Assembly (NCBI GenBank): GCA_017999835.1
Contig: JAGNLA010000009.1
Span: 1-64,000, forward strand
Source: Caldisericia bacterium
GTDB lineage: Bacteria; Caldisericota; Caldisericia; JAAYUI01
DNA: 64,000 nt
Direction: 5' to 3'
Positions 1 through 7,638 of this stretch are shown here, piece by piece. Position 1 is the stretch's first letter. Each line of letters opens with the position of its first letter. The position numbers and the translations under genes were made by a program. The notes under the pieces are model-generated. The model worked only from the letters and a program-made list of their open reading frames with translations, made no database searches and was not told the DNA's origin.

Positions 1-247
1 CGCCCCATTCCTTATCGAAGGACTTTTCTACGGCACTATCGGTGGTGGGCTCGCTGCCACAATGGTCTTTTTTTCATGGAAGTACATCACAGCTATGTTT
101 ACCTCAAACTTGCCATGGTTTGACCTTGCAGTGCCAAACATGACTTTTCTGCTCATCATCGCTGGCACCGTAGGCTTCGGACTGCTGACCGGATTTTTTG
201 CCAGCCTCTATTCATCAAGAGGCAATCTTGCGAGGATTCAGGCATGA
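1..247 (+). CDS. ftsX: Cell division protein FtsX, C-terminal fragment
   Basis: The reading frame is open from base 2 and ends at the TGA at 245-247, so only about the last 81 residues are present. The residues PFLIEGLFYGTIGGGLA, followed by two hydrophobic segments, match the end of FtsX, the membrane partner of the ATPase FtsE. In the family, FtsEX controls septal peptidoglycan hydrolysis by acting on a periplasmic hydrolase or its activator. The next gene is exactly such an M23 coiled-coil protein and starts in an ATGA overlap, which supports the identification. FtsE would lie upstream, outside the window. Confidence 0.85.
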   Translation, partial: APFLIEGLFYGTIGGGLAATMVFFSWKYITAMFTSNLPWFDLAVPNMTFLLIIAGTVGFGLLTGFFASLYSSRGNLARIQA

Positions 248-1410
248 AGAAAATCCTTCTCCTTTTGATGGTCACCGTAATCGCTGTGCCAAGCTTTGCT
301 CGTGCCAGCACGCTTGAAGATGAGCTCGTTGCTCTGCAAAAGAAAATAAAAAACACCCAGAAAAAGATAGAAGAAGAGCGTTCATACAGGAAAGTGCTCG
401 AAGGTCAGTACAAAGACGCCTACAAAAACGTCCTTGAAGCAAAAAACGAAATTGATCTCATAAACAACAGAATCAATGAGATAAATGCAAACATAACTCA
501 AACCAAAAAAGACATTGCTTCAACAAAAAAACAAATTGCCCAAAAAGGCGTTGATGTTGACAAAAAGCGAAAAAATATTGGCCAGCTGTTGACCGTCATC
601 CACAAATACCGAAACACCCGTTTTGTCGATTATGTTTTCTCGGCTAATGATTTTTCCGAACTGCTGACTCGAAACCGGCTGATGAACCAGCTGCTAAAAG
701 GCGCAATCGAAGCCGTAAACGACCTTCGGGATGAATCTGCAAAACTCCAGAAACTTAGAGACGATCTCAAGAACAAGGAGAAACAGCTCAAAGAGCTGGT
801 TGCTCAGGCAAAGCTGGAAAAACAAAGAACCATTGAGCTGCAGCAATATCACGAGAATTTGATGGCTAGCATCAAAAATGATCAGGTTCAGAGCAAAGCC
901 CTGGAAGACAGCTACGAACGCCAGCAACAGCAAGACAACGAAAACGTCAAAGTACTCATCAGAAGGATTGCCGAAGAGAAAAAAAGACCCGCCATTGTAT
1001 GGAGCGGTGCCTTCATTTGGCCACTTGCCAATGGCAGAGTTGTAGGTTCCCAGGCAGAGTATGGCTGGAGAATTCATCCAATATACGGTGACCGACGTTT
1101 TCACCATGGACTTGACGTAGATGCTCCTCTTGGCACTCCTGTGCTTGCAAGCGCAACAGGCTACGTTGAATGGGCTTCCTGGAACGGTGGATACGGCAAT
1201 TGCATTATCATCAGACATGGCAACGGAATGTTCACTCTTTACGGTCATCTTTCGGGTTATAATTGCAGAGTGAACGACAGAGTGGAACAAGGAAAAACCA
1301 TTGGCTATTGCGGCTCAACCGGGCAGTCGACCGAACCACATGTTCACTTTGAGGTAAGACTTCAAAATGGCGAGGATGTTTCTCCTAGAAAATACCTTCC
1401 GCCAAGGTGA
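244..1410 (+). CDS. EnvC-like coiled-coil M23 peptidase (murein hydrolase or activator)
   Basis: A 388-residue secreted protein. It has an N-terminal signal peptide (cleavage near SFARA), a long charged coiled coil at about residues 25-250 and a C-terminal LytM/peptidase M23 domain at about 265-385. HHGLD (about 287-291), YGHLS and HVHFE (about 366-370) supply the metal-binding and catalytic residues. E. coli EnvC has lost these and only activates amidases; here they are intact, so direct endopeptidase activity is possible (inference). It follows ftsX with an ATGA overlap, fitting a FtsEX-controlled septal cell-wall hydrolysis module. The start is fixed by translational coupling to ftsX. Confidence 0.88.
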   Translation: MKKILLLLMVTVIAVPSFARASTLEDELVALQKKIKNTQKKIEEERSYRKVLEGQYKDAYKNVLEAKNEIDLINNRINEINANITQTKKDIASTKKQIAQKGVDVDKKRKNIGQLLTVIHKYRNTRFVDYVFSANDFSELLTRNRLMNQLLKGAIEAVNDLRDESAKLQKLRDDLKNKEKQLKELVAQAKLEKQRTIELQQYHENLMASIKNDQVQSKALEDSYERQQQQDNENVKVLIRRIAEEKKRPAIVWSGAFIWPLANGRVVGSQAEYGWRIHPIYGDRRFHHGLDVDAPLGTPVLASATGYVEWASWNGGYGNCIIIRHGNGMFTLYGHLSGYNCRVNDRVEQGKTIGYCGSTGQSTEPHVHFEVRLQNGEDVSPRKYLPPR

Positions 1411-1522
1411 TTTTATCGCAATAAACTTCTTAATCAAACGGTAGCCAAAACACTGTTTTTTTAATTTTTCAATCCATTATCTGGCTTAGAATAGATATTT
1501 GCACGTTGAAAAGAGGTCACAA

Positions 1523-2749
1523 ATGGAAGAAATGATGATCGAACCAAATCCACCACAAGAAAAGAGCAATGGTGGCAACAAATTCCTAACTGCAATTATA
1601 ATCATTCTGGTAGCAATTTTCGCATTTGGCATCGGAATTTTTTCTGGCATTCTAGTCAATAATTCAGGCACAGCCATACAAAACGGCAAATCCTATGGTC
1701 AAGATCTAAGCCAGTATAAGCTCCTCAATGAAGTCATCGAAAACGCCAAGAATTACTATATCAAACCTTTGACTGAGGAAGATCTCTCAAAATCTGTTCT
1801 ACTTGGCCTTGATCCATACTCGGTTTATTTCAATGCCAAAGAATACCAGGCTTTTACTGAACAGACCACAGGCGAATACTCTGGCATCGGTGTTATCATC
1901 CAGCTTGATGACAACAAGCGCAGCATCAGGGTTGCCCAGGTTTTCTCACCATCTCCAGCCAACGATGCTGGTGTTCAAGAAGGCTGGATCATTCACGCCA
2001 TAAATGATGAAGTACTCAGCACAACAGATCTCGAAATCGTTTCCTCAAAGATCAGAGGTGAGATAGGAACCAAGGTCAAAATTGATTTCCTAAGTGACGG
2101 AAAGACCATCCAGAAAACAATAACCAGAGCAAAAGTTGAAATTAACTCGGTTTCTTACAAGATGATAGGGAATGATGTTGGATATATCTATCTTTCAAGC
2201 TTCATGACCAACAGCGCCCAGGAGATGCGAGAAGCTATCAACAACCTCGAACTCAAAGGCGCCAAGAAGTTCATCCTCGACATTAGGCGCGACGGTGGTG
2301 GATTGTTAAAGACCTGCCAGGACATCGGAAACATTTTCATCAAGTCAGGTGTCCTAGTTACTGTGGAAGACAGAAACAAAGTGAAAAGAAACCTTGAATG
2401 TGCAGGCCCAGGCTTTGATTACCCGCTTGTTCTTCTGGTTGACAAATACTCGGCATCGGCATCGGAAATTCTTGCTGGTGCTCTGCAAGATCACAAAATT
2501 GCAACATTAATTGGTGCCAGAACCTACGGCAAAGGTCTGGTACAAAATGTCATCCCAATGAGCAATGGTGGTGCCATGAAGATTACAGTTCAACAGTACA
2601 TGAGACCTTCGGGCAAGCCGGTTGACTACATCGGAATCACGCCAGATATCGAAGTCAACATTGATGAAAACAAGCCTCTTCCAAAAGATTACAAGCAGGA
2701 TCAGGCTATTATGAAAGCCCTAGAGGTACTAGGAGGAAAAGGGGAATGA
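1523..2749 (+). CDS. ctpA: Carboxyl-terminal processing protease, S41 family
   Basis: A membrane-anchored serine protease of the CtpA/tail-specific family, about 408 residues. It has an N-terminal transmembrane segment at about residues 20-42, a PDZ domain (GIGVIIQLDD to the FSPSPANDAG region) and an S41 catalytic domain with the Ser in YSASASE and the Lys in TYGKG. These proteases trim or degrade periplasmic and secreted proteins from the C-terminus and often work with cell-wall hydrolases, which fits the EnvC neighbour. I chose ATG 1523 because AGAGGT lies 4 bases upstream; a TTG at 1499 in frame has no such support. It overlaps the next gene by ATGA. Confidence 0.9.
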   Translation: MEEMMIEPNPPQEKSNGGNKFLTAIIIILVAIFAFGIGIFSGILVNNSGTAIQNGKSYGQDLSQYKLLNEVIENAKNYYIKPLTEEDLSKSVLLGLDPYSVYFNAKEYQAFTEQTTGEYSGIGVIIQLDDNKRSIRVAQVFSPSPANDAGVQEGWIIHAINDEVLSTTDLEIVSSKIRGEIGTKVKIDFLSDGKTIQKTITRAKVEINSVSYKMIGNDVGYIYLSSFMTNSAQEMREAINNLELKGAKKFILDIRRDGGGLLKTCQDIGNIFIKSGVLVTVEDRNKVKRNLECAGPGFDYPLVLLVDKYSASASEILAGALQDHKIATLIGARTYGKGLVQNVIPMSNGGAMKITVQQYMRPSGKPVDYIGITPDIEVNIDENKPLPKDYKQDQAIMKALEVLGGKGE

Positions 2750-5361
2750 AGTTTTTTGCCAAAAGCATTGACGAAACGTTCAAGCAACTAGGATCAAACC
2801 CGAATGGACTAAAAAAAGAGGAAGCATCAGAAAGACTTAGCAAATTTGGCCCAAACCTGATTGAAACAAAGGAAAGAACGTCACTTCTATCAATGCTCCT
2901 CGAGCAATTCTCATCACCACTCGTACTTATTCTTGTTGCTGCCTGTGTTTTCAGTTTCATCGAAGGCGAATACATTGATGCAACCGCAATTGTCATCATA
3001 CTTGTTGCAAACGCAATCCTTGGCATCGTCCAGCAGTTCAAGTCTGAAGGTGCTCTTGAAGCATTGCGCAAGCTTGCAGCACCGAAAGCCCAGGTTCTCA
3101 GAGGCGGAGCCATGAGTACCGTTGAGGCAGCCGACCTCGTCCCTGGCGATGTTGTCGTGCTCAATGCGGGCGACCTTGTTCCAGCAGACATCAGGCTGTT
3201 TGAATCAGTAAAACTGAGTACCAAGGAAGCAATTCTGACTGGTGAATCCAAACCAAGCCAGAAGGATGCCAACCTTGAACTCAAGGAAAATGCAGTGCTA
3301 GGCGACCAACTGAACATGTGCTTCATGGGTACGGTTGTTACAACCGGTCGAGGCAAGGGTGTTGTTGCCGGTACAGGTAAAAACACCGCCATGGGCGAGA
3401 TTGCAACCTCGCTTGCCTCAGTAAAACGCGACAAAACACCGCTTGAGCTTCAAATAAACCAACTCGGCGTCATGCTCACAATCATCTTTGTATCCATCTG
3501 TCTGCTCATTTTTGGATTGTTCATCTTTGAAGGCATCGCTCTTGAGCATAAGGTTTGGAGCGAAGTTTTCTCGGCAGCCCTCATGACATCGATATCCCTG
3601 GCTGTTGCCGCCATTCCTGAAGGTTTGCCGGCAGTAGTCACCATCGTACTTTCAATCGGCGTTTCAAGGATGAGCAAGGAAGGTGCCATCATCAGACGCC
3701 TCTCATCAGTTGAAACTCTTGGTTGCACAACGGTCATTTGCACCGACAAAACTGGCACGCTTACAGAAAACAGCATGAAAGTCGAAAGGGCGTTTGTCGA
3801 CTTTAAGGATATAGACACAACAATCGCCTTGCCAAATATGGCATCTCTTACAAAAATTGCAAAAATCGCCGAAGGCTGCAATGATGCTGCCTACAACGAA
3901 GAGGGTTTGCTCATCGGCGACCCAACCGAAACCGCCCTGGTTGATTTTGCGAGACTTCTAAACATTCCACTACATTCAATCCCAATGAGAGTTGACGAAA
4001 TCCCGTTTGACTCTGAAAGAAAAGCCATGACCACGGTTCACAGGGAAGACGGAAAGATTTTTGCCTACTCAAAAGGCGCCTTCGAAGTCATCATCAACAT
4101 GTGCAACCGCGTTGAGATAGACGGCCAGGTAAAACCACTCGACGCGTCGTTGAGAGCCAAACTTGAAGAAGGTGGACGCCACATCACTCACGAAGGCTAC
4201 AGGACAATGGGCTTTGCTTACAAAGAAGCCCCAACTCCAGAACCTAAAGATAAAGTTGAAGAGAAAGACTGTATTCTTGTTGGTTTCCTAGGCCTCAAAG
4301 ACCCAATCAGACAACAGGTTCCAGGAGCAGTCAACGACGCCACGTCAGCAGGTATCAAAACAGTCATGGTCACAGGCGATCACCCTGAAACGGCTATGAT
4401 TTACGCAAGAAAACTTGGCATCGCTTCAACATCAGATTCACCAGTCACAGGCAACGATTTCATTGAAAACAAACCCGATCTTGACGACAGAATTCTTAAA
4501 ACTAGAGTCTTTGCAAGGGTTGCTCCACATGACAAACTTAGAATTGTAGAAGTCTTCCAGCGCAACAATGAAGTTGTCGCCATGACCGGTGACGGTGTAA
4601 ACGACGCCCCGGCACTCAAAAAGGCAGACATCGGCGTATCCATGGGCAAATCTGGAACAGAAGTTGCCAAAGACGCCAGCTCCCTGATCCTCACCGACGA
4701 CAGTTTTGCAACAATTGTACGAGCCATTCACGAAGGCAGAGTCATCTATGACAACATAATCAAGTTCATATGGTACATGTTGGGCGCAAACATCGGTGAA
4801 GTGCTCATTGTTCTTCTGGGATTGCTGTTTGTCAGGATATCCCCGCTTGCTCCAATCCAGCTTCTGTGGATAAATCTGCTAACTGATGGACTTCCAGGAC
4901 TGGCTCTTGGTGTTGAACCGGCCGAACCAGGCATCATGGCAAGAAAACCAAGGAACCCAAAGAAAAAACTCCTTGACGGCAAATTCATGCTTTCGTTGGT
5001 CGTACGTGGATTTATCATGGGTACTGCTGTGTTCATTTCATATATGATCGGTAGAGGTTACGGTGGCCATGAACTCGGGCAGACCTACGCCTTCCTGACA
5101 TGCATCATTTCAGAACTCCTGATGGCTTACGTCGGCAGATCCTTCACAAAACACATCTGGCAACTCAAGCCAATGGGGAATCCACAACTTCTGCTTGCAA
5201 TATTGATCTCCTTTGCTCTATCAGCCATTTGTTTCATCCCTGGTCTTGGCGAAATTTTCAAGATCCATGCTCTTGATCTGATAGACTTTGCCATAATAAT
5301 TGGTATCAGCTTTGCGCCGGCAATTATTGTCGACATATTCAAGACAATTGGAAATAAATGA
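2746..5361 (+). CDS. P-type Ca2+-transporting ATPase (P2 type)
   Basis: An 871-residue cation pump with the full P-type layout: N-terminal cation ATPase domain, actuator loop LTGESKPSQKD, phosphorylation motif DKTGTLT with Asp at residue 334, nucleotide-domain KGA, MVTGDHPETA, hinge TGDGVNDAPALKKADIG and C-terminal membrane helices. PEGL in M4 and NLLTDGLP in M6 are the Ca2+-site motifs of SERCA/PMCA-like P2 pumps, so calcium export at the cytoplasmic membrane is the likely role. Mn2+ cannot be excluded. It is translationally coupled to the S41 protease upstream and to gmk downstream (ATGA at both ends), an unexpected grouping of ion transport with nucleotide metabolism. Confidence 0.92.
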   Translation: MKFFAKSIDETFKQLGSNPNGLKKEEASERLSKFGPNLIETKERTSLLSMLLEQFSSPLVLILVAACVFSFIEGEYIDATAIVIILVANAILGIVQQFKSEGALEALRKLAAPKAQVLRGGAMSTVEAADLVPGDVVVLNAGDLVPADIRLFESVKLSTKEAILTGESKPSQKDANLELKENAVLGDQLNMCFMGTVVTTGRGKGVVAGTGKNTAMGEIATSLASVKRDKTPLELQINQLGVMLTIIFVSICLLIFGLFIFEGIALEHKVWSEVFSAALMTSISLAVAAIPEGLPAVVTIVLSIGVSRMSKEGAIIRRLSSVETLGCTTVICTDKTGTLTENSMKVERAFVDFKDIDTTIALPNMASLTKIAKIAEGCNDAAYNEEGLLIGDPTETALVDFARLLNIPLHSIPMRVDEIPFDSERKAMTTVHREDGKIFAYSKGAFEVIINMCNRVEIDGQVKPLDASLRAKLEEGGRHITHEGYRTMGFAYKEAPTPEPKDKVEEKDCILVGFLGLKDPIRQQVPGAVNDATSAGIKTVMVTGDHPETAMIYARKLGIASTSDSPVTGNDFIENKPDLDDRILKTRVFARVAPHDKLRIVEVFQRNNEVVAMTGDGVNDAPALKKADIGVSMGKSGTEVAKDASSLILTDDSFATIVRAIHEGRVIYDNIIKFIWYMLGANIGEVLIVLLGLLFVRISPLAPIQLLWINLLTDGLPGLALGVEPAEPGIMARKPRNPKKKLLDGKFMLSLVVRGFIMGTAVFISYMIGRGYGGHELGQTYAFLTCIISELLMAYVGRSFTKHIWQLKPMGNPQLLLAILISFALSAICFIPGLGEIFKIHALDLIDFAIIIGISFAPAIIVDIFKTIGNK

Positions 5362-5927
5362 AAAAAGGAAAACTTTTCGTTCTATCTGGGCCGTCAGGCG
5401 TTGGCAAGACGACGATAAGGAAAGAGATACCGAATCTTCTTCCGGATATTCACCTATCGATATCTTGTACAACCAGAAAACGCAGGGAAGACGAAACAGA
5501 AGGTCACGACTATTTCTTTGTGAATGAAAGCCAGTTCGAGGACATGCTCTCAAACGGCAAGCTTCTAGAATGGGCTAATGTTCATGGCAACATGTACGGC
5601 ACACCGTCTGAGCCCATTGAAAAAGTTTTATCACAAGGAAAAGACTCGCTGCTTGTCATCGATGTTCATGGTGCAGCTCAGGTTAGAGATGCAAAACCCG
5701 ACTCAGTTCTCATCTTCCTCATGCCACCTTCCATCGAAGAGCTTAAGCGAAGGCTAATGGGCAGGAACACTGAGTCAGAAGAAAGCATTAAGATACGCCT
5801 TGACAATGCCATGCATGAGATAGAATTATCATTGAAATATGATTACAAGGTAATCAATCATGACATCGGGCAAGCAACAAGGGAAATAGTAAAAATCATA
5901 GAAGAAGACCGAATTAGGAGAGAATAA
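5358..5927 (+). CDS. gmk: Guanylate kinase
   Basis: A 189-residue GMP kinase that converts GMP and ATP to GDP and ADP. It has the P-loop GPSGVGKTT (about residues 10-18), the GMP-binding region SCTTRKRREDETEGHDY and a lid region with RRLMGRNTESEESI, all typical. The length matches the family. It is followed with no gap by rpoZ, the common bacterial gmk-rpoZ order, and is coupled to the upstream ATPase by ATGA. Confidence 0.96.
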   Translation: MKKGKLFVLSGPSGVGKTTIRKEIPNLLPDIHLSISCTTRKRREDETEGHDYFFVNESQFEDMLSNGKLLEWANVHGNMYGTPSEPIEKVLSQGKDSLLVIDVHGAAQVRDAKPDSVLIFLMPPSIEELKRRLMGRNTESEESIKIRLDNAMHEIELSLKYDYKVINHDIGQATREIVKIIEEDRIRRE

Positions 5928-6185
5928 ATGATAGACAGAGCAAAAGTTGAGCAGTTCATCAAGAAAATGGATGGAAACAAGTATCTGGCAACAATCTTCC
6001 TTATCAAGAGGATTAACCAGATTCAGGCAAACCAGGCAAAACTCATAGCTGGTTCGCAAAGATTCATGGTTGAACAGGCTATTGATGAATTTTTGACGGG
6101 TAAATCTACAATGTCGTTTGAAGACCCAAATCCGGATGTCATCAATGCCCAACCGGAAAAACCGGCACAAGAAACAATAGCATAA
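5928..6185 (+). CDS. rpoZ: RNA polymerase omega subunit
   Basis: An 85-residue protein starting directly after the gmk stop, with AGGAG 7 bases upstream of the ATG. The helix KYLATIFLIKRINQIQ and the following helix match the omega fold, which clamps the beta-prime subunit and helps RNA polymerase assembly. The C-terminal 25 residues are polar and variable, as is usual in omega. Position after gmk is the main support, because omega sequences are short and diverge quickly. Confidence 0.85.
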   Translation: MIDRAKVEQFIKKMDGNKYLATIFLIKRINQIQANQAKLIAGSQRFMVEQAIDEFLTGKSTMSFEDPNPDVINAQPEKPAQETIA

Positions 6186-6194
6186 AAACAAAAA

Positions 6195-6851
6195 ATGGCT
6201 CCTGACGTCGGTTTATTGATAATCGGTTCGTATATTTGCGGGTCACTCCCATCAGGGTTTGTTGTTTCAAAACTCTTTGCCGGAATCGACATCAGAAGCA
6301 AGGGGACAAGTCAGATAGGCTCCGCAAACGTAACAAGACAGCTCGGAAAATCGTTCGGTGCCTTGTCACTTTCACTTGATCTGCTCAAAGCTCTCATCCC
6401 AATGGCAATAATCAAATACATCCTTATGATGCCTGACTGGGTTGTTGCTGTTTGTGGTTGCGCAACGGTATTCGGCCATGATTTTTCAGTCTTTCTAGGA
6501 CTAAACGGTGGCGAAGGCTTGGCAACCTCGATGGCAGTTTTATTCTTCCTTGCACCTTTCCACTTTCTGGTTGTCGGACCGTTTGCACTTGCCACAGGTT
6601 ATCTTACAGGTTATGTAACAATTGCCGGTGTGGTACAATTCTGGGCTTTTGGCGTGTCTGCATGGGCAACAGGTGTCCCCATGCCTGCAGTCTATGCGAC
6701 CATAGCCTTGGTCTGTCTAGGGCTTATCAAACAAATTCCATGGATGTCAAAATATCCAATCGGAAAATTCATGAATCAGAATTTTGTGGCGCCTTCGACT
6801 GAGACAGTCGCATCATTTGTGAAAGAGCATCTTCCAAGGAGATCCCGCTAG
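6195..6851 (+). CDS. plsY: PlsY-like glycerol-3-phosphate acyltransferase, divergent
   Basis: A 218-residue polytopic membrane protein with PlsY topology, the enzyme that transfers acyl groups from acyl phosphate to glycerol-3-phosphate in phospholipid synthesis. SLPSGFVVSK near the N-terminus, SKGTSQIGSANVTR (about 35-48) and GHDFSVFLGLNGGEGLAT (about 94-111) correspond to the three conserved cytoplasmic loops. The third normally reads FKGGKG, whereas here it is LNGGEG, and the second normally has GNxGATN. The enzyme may be divergent in substrate or activity. There is no clear ribosome site before the ATG, so it is probably translated as part of the gmk-rpoZ operon. Its 3' end overlaps convergent tlyA by 83 bases. 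Confidence 0.8.
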   Translation: MAPDVGLLIIGSYICGSLPSGFVVSKLFAGIDIRSKGTSQIGSANVTRQLGKSFGALSLSLDLLKALIPMAIIKYILMMPDWVVAVCGCATVFGHDFSVFLGLNGGEGLATSMAVLFFLAPFHFLVVGPFALATGYLTGYVTIAGVVQFWAFGVSAWATGVPMPAVYATIALVCLGLIKQIPWMSKYPIGKFMNQNFVAPSTETVASFVKEHLPRRSR

Positions 6852-7605
6852 TCTGCTGAGAAAAATCCAGCCATACCAGAAATTCCCTGTTGCCGTCAGC
6901 ACCTTTTATTGGTGACAATGTTACTCCCATTATTGTAGCAGGAATCTCGGTAATCCTTTCAAGCGCCGATCTAATTGCCTCTTCGAGATTGTGGTCATTT
7001 CTGATGACGCCACCTTTTCCAACTTTTCCGGGGCCAGCTTCAAACTGCGGTTTTAGCAACCAGACCACCCATGCTTTTTCATCAAGAATTTCTTTGAGCG
7101 GGGCTATAACTTTGTCACCAGTTATGAATGAAACATCAACAACAGCTGCGTTTAGCTGCTGAGGAAACTTGTCTTTTGTCAGATATCTTGCGTTTGTTTT
7201 GTCCATAACCACGACCCTGGGGTCGTTGGCAATTTTTGGTGCTAGCTGAGCCGCGCCAACATCGATGCAATAGACCTTTACGGCACCTTTCTGTAGTAAA
7301 CAATCAGTAAATCCACCAGTTGACGCCCCTACATCGACCATGACCAAACCTTCGGGGCTCAAGCCAAACAGCTCAAGTGCGCCTTCGAGTTTCAAACCAC
7401 CCCTACTGACATATTTTGGTGGCTGTTCAAGTTCAAAAACTGCGTTTTCCGGAAACATTTCACCAGCTTTTACGACTATGCTCCCATTGATTCTTACTTT
7501 GCCAGCCATTATCAAAAGTCTCGCCTGTGAACGTGTTCCAACCTCTGGCATAAGAGCTACGAGTTCATCTACCCGTCTTTTTTTTGTGTGTTCAATTGAC
7601 TTCAT
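6769..7605 (-). CDS. tlyA: TlyA-family rRNA 2'-O-methyltransferase
   Basis: A 278-residue protein with an N-terminal S4 RNA-binding domain (RRVDELVALMPEVGTRSQAR) and a C-terminal FtsJ/RrmJ-like methyltransferase fold. VDVGASTGGFTDCLL is the SAM site and the KPQFEAG region is also present. In mycobacteria TlyA methylates 16S and 23S rRNA; the old 'hemolysin' label is a by-product of that family's history. The last ~28 residues extend past the usual end and lie antisense to plsY. The start at 7605 has AGGA 6 bases upstream and is divergent from mfd with only 33 bases between start codons. Confidence 0.9.
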   Translation of the reverse strand: MKSIEHTKKRRVDELVALMPEVGTRSQARLLIMAGKVRINGSIVVKAGEMFPENAVFELEQPPKYVSRGGLKLEGALELFGLSPEGLVMVDVGASTGGFTDCLLQKGAVKVYCIDVGAAQLAPKIANDPRVVVMDKTNARYLTKDKFPQQLNAAVVDVSFITGDKVIAPLKEILDEKAWVVWLLKPQFEAGPGKVGKGGVIRNDHNLEEAIRSALERITEIPATIMGVTLSPIKGADGNREFLVWLDFSQQTSGISLEDALSQMMRLSQSKAPQNSDS

Positions 7606-7624
7606 TCTATGTTCCTGTTAATAT
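7596..7624 (+). promoter_or_regulatory. Sigma-70-type promoter of mfd
   Basis: TTGACT at 7596-7601, a 17-base spacer and TAATAT at 7619-7624. The expected start of transcription, about 7 bases downstream, is near 7631. That is only about 8 bases before the ATG at 7639 and downstream of the alternative ATG at 7609. The -35 box overlaps the first codons of divergent tlyA. Boxes are seen directly; activity is inferred. Confidence 0.75.
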
Positions 7625-7638
7625 TTAACATTGATTCT

